Source: Platynereis dumerilii
Lineage: Eukaryota; Annelida; Polychaeta; Phyllodocida; Nereididae
DNA length: 64,000 nt
Reading direction: 5' to 3'
NCBI GenBank assembly: GCA_026936325.1
Contig: JAPTHN010000008.1
Location: 52,307,706 to 52,371,705 of the forward strand
Shown: piece after piece, positions 24,436-34,329 of the stretch
How the letters are laid out: every line of letters begins with the position of its first letter
How positions within the stretch are numbered: the stretch's first letter is position 1
The notes under the pieces: model-generated
Told to the model about the DNA's origin: nothing
Databases searched by the model: none
The model's input: the letters and a program-made list of their open reading frames with translations, nothing else
Made by a program: the position numbers and the translations under genes

Positions 24436-25469
24436 GACACTGTGTTGAAACTGTGACGCTCAGTTCAGGAGGATCCACATTGGCTAGAAGCCAGGGAATC
24501 TGACCCAGTTTAAAATGACATCACAGCTTGTAGTTAATTTACATATATTGCAATGCTAGAATAGAGTCATCTCTGACATCACAGTTCAACAGCATAGAAA
24601 AGAACTTGAGATTCCACATAAATATGACAAGGACTGTAACATAAAAGCCTTAGACCTGGAGTCCAGAAATAAGTAGTTCCAAAATAGAACAATTTCAGTG
24701 ATAAAATGGCAGCACTGCCTCGTAAGAAATACTTCAGACCGCGTTTAACGCTGTTGGTGAAATCGAGCAACAAATTAATTTTAATAGAAATAGATCAAAA
24801 TAAAAGTTGTGTTCATACCCGCAATGATGCCAAAGAAAATATAGAGGACTGCGAGATTAGGGAAAAAGGCGCAAATTGTATAACTTGTGAATATGACGAG
24901 ACTCCAGAATATACAGCAGATTCTCGACCCGTACAACTTGATCATAATGCTGAAGAAGGGAGCTGCAACAGAAAACTACAGGTGAGTAACATAATCATCA
25001 AATGATCTCAATCATTGGCTTTTATGAGTAATGCCAAAATCAGGGAATCAATTCTGTTGAGTAAAAGAGAAGCTGGAATCGGGGAGCTGACTTCACAAAT
25101 CTTCAATCATATTAATTTTGAAAAGCTGTATCAATAAAATCTATCCCGTATTGAATGATGTATTAATTTGAAAAAAATTCAAGAAATCAACATGAATTAA
25201 TTTTGCAATGTTTTTACTCCAAAATAATCCAATCAAGGTAGGCTAGTTATGTGGTAGAAAACATAATTAAATCATGTTCTCCATAAATTAGAAAATATAA
25301 AGGCAGTGGATAGTTTGACATGATATTGAAACAATATATGCATATATTCAGTTGTACCTCTTGTAAGCTGTGATGTCATTTTATAAGTGGCAAATTTTCC
25401 CCAGCTTCTGGCAAATGTTAATCTACCTCAACAGTTCTTGAGCATCACAGCTTCAACACAGTGTCAGTT
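24436..25469. repeat. Diverged inverted repeat pair (~100 bp arms) enclosing ~0.8 kb
   Basis: CTGACACTGTGTTGAAACTGTGACGCTCA at 24436 faces TGAGCATCACAGCTTCAACACAGTGTCAG ending at 25469. Further in, AAAATGACATCACAGCTTG (24515) faces CAAGNTGTGATGTCATTTT, here about 25365-25385. Arms are about 80% alike by eye. No target duplication was recognised. The possible exon at 24706-24981 lies inside it, and the right arm ends 28 bases before the donor of the transporter exon. Confidence 0.55.
24706..24981 (+). CDS. Possible first coding exon, unknown function
   Basis: An ATG in good context (AAAATGGCA) opens 92 codons that end exactly at a consensus donor, CTACAG/GTGAGT, in phase 0. The product starts MAALPRKKYFRPRLTLLVKS and has a basic N-terminus, then an acidic, cysteine-bearing middle (CITCEYDE near residue 65) and no membrane segment. 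I do not recognise the family and cannot find a second exon. It lies between the arms of an inverted repeat, so it may instead belong to a transposable element. Confidence 0.35.
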
Positions 25470-25497
25470 TTTTTGGAAAGTAACATGTGAGACTTAC

Positions 25498-25702
25498 TGA
25501 AAAAACTTCCCAAACAGTAATACAGAGCATTTAGGGTAGTGAAAATGAAATAAGAATAGGGTTTGTCATAATAATCCAAGAATTCCATAAACAGGACTCC
25601 CATTGTGCCGAACTGGCCTCCAGAGAACAAACTGGTTGTCAAGGCACTCACTGCCACTATTATCCGGGCATACCCTGTGTCTTTTTGTGCTCCCTTTGTC
25701 AT
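25498..25702 (-). CDS. Monocarboxylate-transporter-like first exon (SLC16/MFS), copy 2
   Basis: The frame runs from ATG (25702) to a donor TTCA/GTAAGT at 25498/25497, ending in phase 1 like the copy at 28219. The segment KDTGYARIIVAVSALTTSLF is the first transmembrane helix with the SLC16 signature (usual form [DE]G-[GS]-[WF]-[GA]-W). QFGTMGVLFMEFLDYYDKP, then the start of helix 2, follows. Compared with its paralogue, the Trp of the signature is Arg, and three residues are inserted in two places. An in-frame upstream ATG at 25729 would add nine residues, but alignment to the paralogue favours 25702. Exon 2 is not found at lower coordinates. It could be an alternative first exon, a tandem gene or a decaying duplicate. 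Confidence 0.6.
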
Positions 25703-26261
25703 CATATTTTCATGAGATTGGGTCTGCACTGACTATACCGTATGGACCCAGGTTAATGGTGCAAGTTTGTGATTTTAAACAGTGATGCATGCATTGTTCC
25801 TCAAAATGTATACTTATAGTTATTGTTAGGCCAGGCCTATAGTGAAACAATCATGCATGCATGTGCTTCTGCCAAAGTGATCAATTTTTAAAAATGATGA
25901 TTTATTGTCGTCATGTCAAAGAAATATCTTATTACTAGAACTTCCCATGAGACACATATATTTCAGAGCAAATGGCAAATGAGGGCAAATGTACTGGCGG
26001 GGTGACATGTATTTGTATCATGTAAAAATGTGAGAAAAAATAGCAACAGCCTCCCCCCTCGCCACGGAATGGCCATCCCATATGTGTGTAAGTGCATTTC
26101 AACAATAAGGTGTTATGCTCAACAGCAGTCTGGAAAAGTTTGAAACTGTGGTGCATGGCTCCCTCTTTGGATATAGGATGTGCAGGACCGTCTCCGGCCA
26201 AGTATACGCCCAAGGCAGCATCATGCCGATGTGCCCCCCCCCCTCTGGCCTGCCCAGGGCG

Positions 26262-27910
26262 CAGAGCAAGGAGGTTGCACAGAGAAAGGAGGGGGCACAG
26301 AGCAAGGAGGGGGCACAGAGCAAGGAGGGGAGCAGACCAAGGAAGTTGCGCAGAGCAAGGAGGGGGGAACAGAGCAAGGAGGGGGAACAGAGCAAGGAGG
26401 GGTGCAGAGCAAGGAGGGGGTGCAGAGCAAGGAGGGGGTAAAGAGCAAGGAGCAAGGATATTGCACAAAGAAAAGAGGGGGTACAGAGCAAGGAGGGGCA
26501 CTGAGCAAGGAGGTTGCAAAGAGCAAGGAGGTTGCACAGAGAAAGGGAGGGTCCAGAAGGGTACAGAGCAAGGAGGTTGCGCAGAGAAAGGAGGGGGTAC
26601 AGAGCAAGGAGGGGGTGCAGAGCGAGGAGGGGGTACAGAGCAAGGAGGTTTTGCAGAGAAAGGAGGGGGTACAGAGCAAGGAGGTTGCACAGAGAAAGGA
26701 GGGGTTACAGAGCAAGGAGGGGGTACAGAGCAAGGAGGGGGAACAGAGCAAGGAGGGGGTAAAGAGCAAGGAGGGGGTAAAGAGCAAGGAGCAAGGATGT
26801 TGCACAAAGAAAAGAGGGGGTACAGAGCAAGGAGGGGCACTGAGCAAGGAGGTTGCAAAGAGCAAGGAGGTTGCACAGAGAAAGGGAGGGCCCGGAGGGG
26901 TACAGAGCAAGGAGGTTGCGCAGAGAAAGGAGGGGGTACAGAGCAAGGAGGGGGCGCAGAGCGAGGAGGGGGTACAGAGCAAGGAGGTTGTGCAGAGAAA
27001 GGAGGGGGTACAGAGCAAGGAGGTTGCACAGAGAAAGGAGGGGTACAGAGCAAGGAGGGGGCGCAGAGCGAGGAGGGGATACAGAGCAAGGAGGGGGCGC
27101 AGAGCAAGGAGCAAGGATGTTGCACCAATAAAAGAGGGGGTACAGAGCAAGGAGGTTGCACAGAGAAAGGGAGGGGTACAGAGCAAGGAGGTTGTGCAGA
27201 GAAAGGAGGGGGTACAGAGCAAGGAGGGGATACAGAGCAAGGAGGTTTCACAGAGAAAGGAGGGGGCACAGAGCAAGGACGTTGCGCAGAGAAAGGAAGG
27301 GGTACAGAGCAAGGAGGTTGCGCAGAGAAAGGAGGGGTTACAGAGCAAGGAAGTTGCACAGAGCGAGGAGGGGGTAAAGAGCAAGGAGGTTGCACAGAGA
27401 AAGGAGGGTACGGAGATAGTAAGGATGGGGTTCAGAGCGAGGAGGGGGTAAAGAGCAAGGAGGGGGTGCAGAGCAAGGAGCAAGGAGGTTGCACAAAGAA
27501 AAGAGGAGGCACAGAGCAAGGAGGGGCACTGAGCAAGGAGGTTGCAAAGAGCTAGGAGGTTGCACAGAGAAAGGAAGGGGTACAAAGCAAGGAGGTTGCG
27601 CAGAGAAAGGAGGGGGCACAGAGCAAGGAGGGGCACTGAGCACGGAGGTTGAAAAGAGTAAGGAGGTTGCACAGAGAAAGGAAGGGGTACAGAGCAAGGA
27701 GGGGGCGCAGAGCGAGGAGGGGATACAGAGCAAGGAGGGGCTGCAGAGTGAGGAGGGGTTACAGAGCAAGGATGTTGCACAAAGAGGGGGAAAAGAGCAA
27801 GGAACTTGTGCAGAGCAAGGAGGGGGTACAGAGCAAGGAGGTTGCACAGAGAAAGGAAGGGGTACAGAGCTAGGAGGGGGCGCAGAGCGAGGAGGGGGTA
27901 CAGAGGATGC
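26262..27910. repeat. 18-bp-based minisatellite (CAGAGCAAGGAGGNNGNA) with ~340-bp higher-order units
   Basis: About 90 units of CAGAGCAAGGAGGTTGCA or CAGAGCAAGGAGGGGGTA alternate over 1.65 kb. A longer pattern beginning GAGCAAGGAGCAAGGATNTT and containing GCACTGAGCAAGGAGG recurs near 26444, 26781, 27105 and 27472, which gives a higher-order period of 320-365 bp. The unit length is a multiple of three and lacks stops, so frames of up to 601 codons appear on both strands. They are not genes. It separates the two transporter exons. Confidence 0.9.
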
Positions 27911-28023
27911 CAAATGTAGAAGACAAAGGTTTTGGTCTCAATCTCATTTTGTAATTTACAAATTGAGAATTGATATACCGTATTACAGGCAGACACAACT
28001 GTCATAAAATATGCAAGACTTAC

Positions 28024-28219
28024 CAAGAAAATTGCCGATGCAGTAGAACAAAGCGCTGAGCGTAGTGAAATACGAATACGGTTGATTGTAATAATCTATC
28101 CATTCTATGAACAGGACGCCCATGGTGCCAAATTGGCCTCCCTTGAACATACTGGTCAAAGCACAGGCTGCAACAATTATCCAGGCATACCCTGTGTCTT
28201 TCTTGCTTTTCTCAGCCAT
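28024..28219 (-). CDS. Monocarboxylate-transporter-like first exon (SLC16/MFS), copy 1
   Basis: The ATG at 28219 (context AAAAAGATGGCT) opens 196 coding bases ending at the donor CTTG/GTAAGT (28024/28023), phase 1. The product begins MAEKSKKDTGYAWIIVAACA. A short cytosolic N-terminus is followed by TM1 with the SLC16 signature DTGYAW, the loop KGGQFGTMGVLFIEWIDYYN and the beginning of TM2 (YSYFTTLSALFYCIGNFLG). Family members are about 450-500-residue, 12-helix major-facilitator proteins that move monocarboxylates or related solutes across the plasma membrane, often with H+. The substrate cannot be inferred from this exon. The rest of the gene is not recognised in the window. Confidence 0.75.
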
Positions 28220-29379
28220 CTTTTTGTGATACCAAAATTAATGTTCATCAATTATGAAATTTTTTATAAATCAAGGGATTCTGCGATCAGTGTTCTTGTA
28301 AACATCCGGTTGTAAACTGAGGATGCAGACTGGTAAATTTCCAGACAGATTGGCAATCAAACTGGAAGAGCTCTGAATCAATTTCAGTGTTCTTTTTGTC
28401 CAATGTCATCCAGCAATGTCTCTAATAGACCTATAGGCCTAAAGATATATTGTGGATTCTCATTTGCCATCAGCATAGGTCATATAATCATGCACTATAG
28501 TATTCATACAGGTAATAAACAAATAGTCATGATATATCATAATATAAATCAATATCCAACTCTACAGCATAATATTAATCCAAGTCATAGACAATCTAAC
28601 ACCAGACAAAATGTTAATATAATTTCTCAATAGATAACAATTCAGAACACTTCTGAATTACAGCTGTCTAGCCTGGCTCAAACTCAAATTAATGGCAAAC
28701 ATTTTGTACCAGATAACCTTGCTCTAGTTATAAATGTTTATCTAAATTATCTTCCAGGTTTCATTGTTCCTATCTACAAGCTATTATTGCATGCACCATA
28801 CCAATGGCAATTTATTGGAGTATAATTTATATAGGACTATTTTTATTTCCATGTCAATAGTTGAAAAATAGTAATGCAAACATTGCCATTGCAACTTTAA
28901 CATATTTGTTTACATGAAAGGCTCTTGGTTAAAGAATGCTTTATTGAAATTAACATAAGTTGATTTATAACTATTGTTATGCTAAACCACATTTAAATAG
29001 TTGTCATATTTGGAGGTTCCAGACCGGTGATTACAAACCACAATCAAAACAAAGCACCCTTAAAGAGTAAAACAATTTATTGCACAAAATTATTATTGAG
29101 GCTCTGGATGGGGAATTATGGGGGACAGGGAATTCAAACAAAAGTAATACAGCCAAGGTACACAGAATTCAAATGTAAATTGCCAATAGACAAGGGGACA
29201 TAAAACTCCACCCAGAACTGAAGGACGGGGAAGTCAAAAATGATAAATATTAGTAAAAGCGCCAGGGGACAAGGAATCAGAAAGTGAAAGGGCAGATGGA
29301 CCGGGGATGCAAAATCAAAGCCTCGTTAATCCCTGCAGGGTATAAGATGCAAAAATCATGGGTGCCATGCTCACACCTG
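28220..29379. other. AT-rich stretch upstream of the transporter exon, no gene seen
   Basis: Non-coding in appearance. It would include the 5' flank of the - strand transporter exon, but I see no confident TATA box or initiator. Frames at 28403-28633 and 29284-29475 have no recognisable content; the latter is already part of the repeat edge. Confidence 0.4.
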
Positions 29380-31719
29380 CCCTTACTGAAAAATTTGCAA
29401 GGATCATGCATGGATCATGCATGGATCATGCAAGGATCATGTAAGGCAGTCAACGCAAGGATCATGCAAGGATAACTCATGGATTTCGCTGAAATCCATG
29501 CATGGACTTAGAAAATTTTCAGCAGCCCACCTCCTTTAATAAGAGATGCAAGGCTAAACGCAAGGATCATGCAAGGATCATGCAAGGATCACGTAAGAGT
29601 GACTTGCGTATGCCTTGCAATAGTCATGCATTTTGCCTTGCGTTTAGCAATGTAAGGATGACGCAAGGATCATGCAAGGCGCGTGCAAGGCTCATGCAAG
29701 GATGTTCTTGCGTTGTCCTTGCGTGATCCTTGCGTGATCCTTGCATGATCCTTGCGTCACATAACGCAAGGATCACGCAAGGATCTTGTAAGGATCATGC
29801 AAGGACAATGCAAGAACATCCTTGCATGAGCCTTGCATGATCCTTGCATGGTCCTTACATGATCCTTGCGTCATCCTTGCAAGATCCTTGCGTGATCCTT
29901 GCATGATCCTTGTGTCATCCTTGCATGATCCTTACGTCATCCTTGCAAGATCCTTGCATGATCCTTACGCCATCCTTGCATGATCCTTACGTCATCCTTG
30001 CAAGATCCTTGCGTCATCCTTGCATGATCCTTATGTCATCCTTGCATGATCCTTACGTCATCCTTGCATGATCCTTGCGCTGATAAAAACTGCCACCAGG
30101 TCAGAGACAGGCCTGCCTCAAATAGAAGCCTCGTGGATATTGAATGGCCGATCATGAAGGTTGGGATTAATTCGGACATAAAAACATAAAAAAATAGTAG
30201 GGATTGACACCATTTGTCAAGTTAGATTTCATTCTTTTTTTTGGTTTTAAGTAAGTACCGCAATCTGCAAATCGGCTCGATCCACAATTTACAGTAAAAT
30301 CCGCTCCGCAAAACCCGTATTGTTCCACAAATTCTGAATTTTTGCAATCCTGTGCAAGGTCGATTTGTAATGTTTTGGACTCTTTTTTTTTTCTTGGCTA
30401 ATAAAGTAGTTTTTGCCCATTTTCCATTGAAAGTATAAGCATGTGTAGGATAGAATATTGGATTGAACCGAAATTGCATTGCATAGTTTTTCGGTTATCA
30501 AACCGGTGGAAAGAACCAGTGTGAAAGATATACCGTGAACTGGTGTCCGTCCCTAAAAAAACGATTAACCTCAATCTATGAAGTAAAAATTCCTCAGAGC
30601 TCTTTGCAGATTGTTGGTCTCTGGTCCGCTACAAAAAATTAATCTTCTTATTTTCAATTTGCTATAACTGGCTTTACCACGTCATTGCCAGTTTTCTGTT
30701 GGTCTCCTTAATTATGAAGTCAATTTTTAGTTTATTTATTGTCACCTAAGCTGCTAGATAAGCACTGAACTGACGCAACCATAACTGACACAAACAAAAC
30801 ATTTTTAAGCCAGTGACTTCAAATGACCAAGTTGAACGTTTATTTTGAAACTGTTTGGACCTTCTATCTGCAAACAGCTATAACACATTTTGAAGTTGGT
30901 GTTCCAAGACTGTCAATGACAGTCAATCTGATCAATTTTGATGATATCACTTACCTCAAAACTTATAGAGCTGTAAATCGTGAAGTCTCCTGAATTTTTG
31001 CATTATCCAGTGGCCAGTTATGATCCACAATATCTTCCTCAGCTTCCTGAGGGATTTGTTTCTACATTTAGTCCGATATATAGCTCATATAATGATTATA
31101 ATATACTGCAGGGAGCTGTAATGTTGCTCCTACAGCATGTAGGTCTGAACTGTTGGTCAGTTGAAAAGTTGTGCCAAAATTAATTTGAAACTTGTTTTGA
31201 ATTCAGCCCCAAAGTCAAGGTCACTTGCACATGTGATACATCCTTGCAAAATCCTTGCAGTTGACTTAGCTTAATTTTGAACCCCATTCAACTTTCTGGA
31301 AAATTGTAAGTTATGTTAGGTCTTGCGTTATCCTTGCACTTCACTTAGACTATTTCATTTGTGCCTTGCGTTACCCTTACGTCATCCATGCATATTCCTT
31401 GCATGGACTTAGTTTTTGTGCCTTGTCTTCTGAGATCCTTACGTCACTCTTGAGTTTCACTTAAACTTTTCTTTGCATGTAACATGTGCCATGCGTCATC
31501 CTTGCGTCATCCTTGCGTGTTCCTTGCAAGGACTTTGCTTTTTGTACTCTATCTCTTGGGATCCTTGCGTGTTCCTTAAATGATCCATGCATATTCCTTG
31601 CATTTAGGAAGAATCCATGCGTGATCCTTGCATGAAAAATTGACTAAGTCCAAACTCATGCGTGATCCTTGCGTTTTTTAGTGAATCCATGCGTCATCCT
31701 TGCAATTTTTCAGTAAGGG
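29380..31719. mobile_element. Inverted-repeat element with GCAAGGATCAT subterminal arrays, 2.3 kb
   Basis: The left end CCCTTACTGAAAAATTTGCAAGG (29380) and right end CCTTGCAATTTTTCAGTAAGGG (to 31719) are inverted copies. Inside, an 11-12-bp unit GCAAGGATCAT(G) forms arrays at about 29395-29800 on the + strand, and as ATCCTTGCGTC on the opposite strand at about 29700-30085 and 31210-31705. A roughly 1.1-kb core (30090-31200) is not repetitive and holds no transposase. No clear target duplication is seen (the flanks share only TG). Structurally it is another foldback-like element. Confidence 0.7.
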
Positions 31720-32543
31720 TGCAACAGCTAAAAACTCCTCCCTGAGCAATGCCACTCACCTAAACTGTCCACCTATCCTTATTTTTCTATCCTGTCCTTC
31801 TGATAACAGCAAATAACAGTGAAACAGCTCCCTTATTTACGTTTTCTGCCGCTACTGTTTTTCCCCACCAGGGGCGCATGCATCTCTATCGTAGTTCCGC
31901 TATTGCTCATGTTTAGGACTGGCGCCACCGTCTGCCTTCCCGCCAAAAAAATCCACACACATTTTACTCTTGCCTTTCTCAAGCCCATTCCATCTGTCCA
32001 CGTCTCAATGACCATACACTTTTACCTATTTGCCTAATTCCTTACATTTCCATCAATCCACATTTCCTTTCAACAGATCTTTTCCTTTCCTTACGAGCCA
32101 TGCCCTCAATTACAAGCTCATGTGTAAGTACACTTGACTGTACCTTACACCAATACATATGGCAGTGCATTTGTAACTTCAATTCCTCTACTACCAATCT
32201 TTACTTATATTACAATTATTACTCAAATGCTATTTCAAATGGTCAGCATGCAACACGGGCCACATGCCAATGCAGGTAGAGGGGGGGGGGTTAATTATTC
32301 CCCATTATAGTCCTGCCCCAAATCATGGGTAAATCTAGTCTTTATATATTGTTATTCTTGAGACGTCCTTCTTTAAAAAGCAGTATAATGCATGGTGCCT
32401 GATTGACAAGCCAGTCTGCCATAAACAAACAAATAATACAGAGAGTTGAATTTAAATTCAAGTCACTATTTTATTGGCATTTAGGTCAATTTTGTGCTTG
32501 ATTTAAAGTTGATATCAAAAGCACACTGCGCTGGATAGCTAAT
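31720..32543. other. Intergenic, no gene seen
   Basis: Pyrimidine-leaning DNA with a G-run near 32281. The frame at 31819-32037 (72 codons) has no recognisable motif. Confidence 0.4.
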
Positions 32544-32729
32544 GGGGAGACCATTTAATGTCCAGGTGGCGGCAGTCTATTTTCATTTCAAGCGCGCGAT
32601 GTCCCCTGAATATTAATTCATCATTCCCAAATTAAGCAACGCTATAAGAAATACCCTGGGCAGAAATTATTTATTTTCAAAACTGACCAAAAGAATTTAT
32701 TTATTTCAAAACTGAGCAAGGAATAATTT
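32544..32729. repeat. Copy of a dispersed repeat related to 42481-42755
   Basis: It starts GGGGAGACCATTTAATG and contains TTTCATTTCAAGCGCGCGATGTC and repeated AATTTATTTATTTCAAAACTGA. The copy at 42481 shows the same order (GGGGCAACCATTTAAT, TTTCAAGCGCGTGAAGTC, GAATTTATTTATTTC). Here the far end is lost or replaced by the next element. Confidence 0.55.
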
Positions 32730-34137
32730 AGGGACAATTCAGAATTTATGACTGGAGGGGGGGGGGTAGGAGTTTTTCTAGAACTTCCCGTCAAAAATTG
32801 ATACCCCCCCCTTAAGTTTCATGCATATTGTTTGTACCCCACCCTTAGGATTCATGCGTATTTTTAGACCCCAGCCTTAGGTTTCATGCTCATTTTAGTA
32901 ACCCCCTCGACATACAAAGTAATACACACATATATAGGGGAGAGCGGGGCATGATGGGCACCTTAAGTTTGAAGGTCCACCATGTCATTACTATGCCAAC
33001 AAAAATTACTATTGGTTGCTGACTGGTTTTGCATTAGGTTCTACTTTAAGCATAGAATAGAAAATCTAGTTTCGCTCAATGAAATAGTGTTTGAGTTATA
33101 AGCACTTTTAATTTTTCGACAGGTGCCCATCATGCCCCGCAAGGGTGGGGCATGATGGGCACCTTGTTGGGGCATGATGGGCAACTTCAAATGTTGGTCA
33201 ATACTTATGGCATCATAGTTGTAAAACTGAAATAATTCCAATATTCTTAATAAAAAACTTGCATTACATGATAAATGGTAGTTATTGAACCAACTCAGCA
33301 AACCATAATCACTTTTTCATCTAAAAATGCAGGTAACAATCCAAAAACGTAAATTTTAACATCATAAAAGGTGATTTGGCACACAAATTATGTTCTTAAT
33401 TCTGTACCTGATGTAGTAAATAAGATAATACCAATAAATATTGATATGGGCAATATTGTCCATTCCCGCCAATCTTCAATTATTGTATTGCACGAAATAC
33501 ATATGATTAGTTTACATGGGGCATGATGGGCCTGGGCCCATCATGCCCCAATCAAGAGACCCATCATGCCCCAAACTTCATTTTTCATAAATGTTTTAAT
33601 GCAAAATGTTGAGATATCTCTTTGTGAAAGTAAAACAAGACATCTGTGAAAATATCACATACGCATAAATTACAACGCACCTGGAAAATCAGGAAAAAAA
33701 GTTGTTAGGGCTTCAAAATCCTAGAAAGGGCAATATCTGCTAAAGCATCGTTATCTGAACCATGCAATTTTTTCTCCAATAATGGCTTGCAAAAGGTATT
33801 CTAAACAACAAACATCAGCTTCTTCCAATGTCAAACTTTGGAGTTAAAGCCCAAACCCATCATGCCCCGGGGGCCCATCATGCCCTGCCCTCCCCCTACT
33901 GTTATACACAGTCACGTGTATGGATTCGCGCCATTTCACGGACTTTTGCGTGTGAAAAAGCCCGAAAAAAAGTGAGTTTATATGTTTTATAACATTTTTT
34001 CTTTGTGAAATTTTCTTACCCCCTTGGAAGTGTCAAAAATGAATACAATACCCCCCCTTGAAACACGTGTGAAAAGTTAGTACCCCCTCGGACAAAACTC
34101 CCACCCCCCCCCCAGTCATAAATTCTTAACGGTCCCT
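32730..34137. mobile_element. Outer inverted-repeat element enclosing a nested MITE
   Basis: AGGGACAATTCAGAATTTATGACTGG plus a G-run (32730) faces the C-run plus CCAGTCATAAATTCTTAACGGTCCCT (ending 34137). Arms are about 50 bp. Between them sit C-rich and G-rich blocks and a separate 960-bp insertion. Just outside on the right, CAGTTACGCCACTG (34151-34164) resembles an hAT-type MITE end without a partner. Confidence 0.5.
32937..33896. mobile_element. TA-flanked MITE with repeated GGGGCATGATGGGC motifs, 960 bp
   Basis: It starts GGGGAGAGCGGGGCATGATGGGC and ends in the inverse of GGGGGAGGGCAGGGCATGATGGGC; TA dinucleotides flank both ends (32935-32936, 33897-33898). The core motif GGGGCATGATGGGC appears about nine times, in both orientations: at each end, near 33124-33185, and at 33518-33573, where two face each other as a perfect hairpin. 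A TA duplication points to a Tc1/mariner-like helper, but no transposase is present. Confidence 0.65.
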
Positions 34138-34140
34138 TAC

Positions 34141-34288
34141 TCAATCCCACTCAGTTACGCCACTGCATAGTCCGGGCGAAATGACTTCTTGCTGAGCGTG
34201 GCTATTCGGTCAGGCTCAGTCGGACTAGCCCTGGACCAAGAACCTGTTCTGTGCAGTGAGAAAAAAATATTTGCAACTAAATCTCCTC
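34141..34288. other. Short stretch 3' of the LINE
   Basis: It contains the unpaired MITE-like end CAGTTACGCCACTG and the flank into which the LINE tail runs. No gene is seen. Confidence 0.35.
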
Positions 34289-34289
34289 C

Positions 34290-34315
34290 CTTCTTCTTCT
34301 TCTTCTTCTTCTTCC
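34290..34315 (-). repeat. (GAA)n tail of the LINE
   Basis: Eight or nine GAA units on the - strand directly follow CTACAG after the ORF2 stop. This is taken as the 3' tail of the element. Confidence 0.7.
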
Positions 34316-34329
34316 TGTAGGTTCCGCCT

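Noticed and set aside
25935-28026. Open frames of up to 601 codons on both strands
   Set aside because: By-products of the 18-bp minisatellite; low-complexity peptides with no start or splice support.
29395-30080. CRISPR-like direct repeats
   Set aside because: Units are contiguous, without unique spacers, in a eukaryotic context; they are the arrays of an inverted-repeat element.
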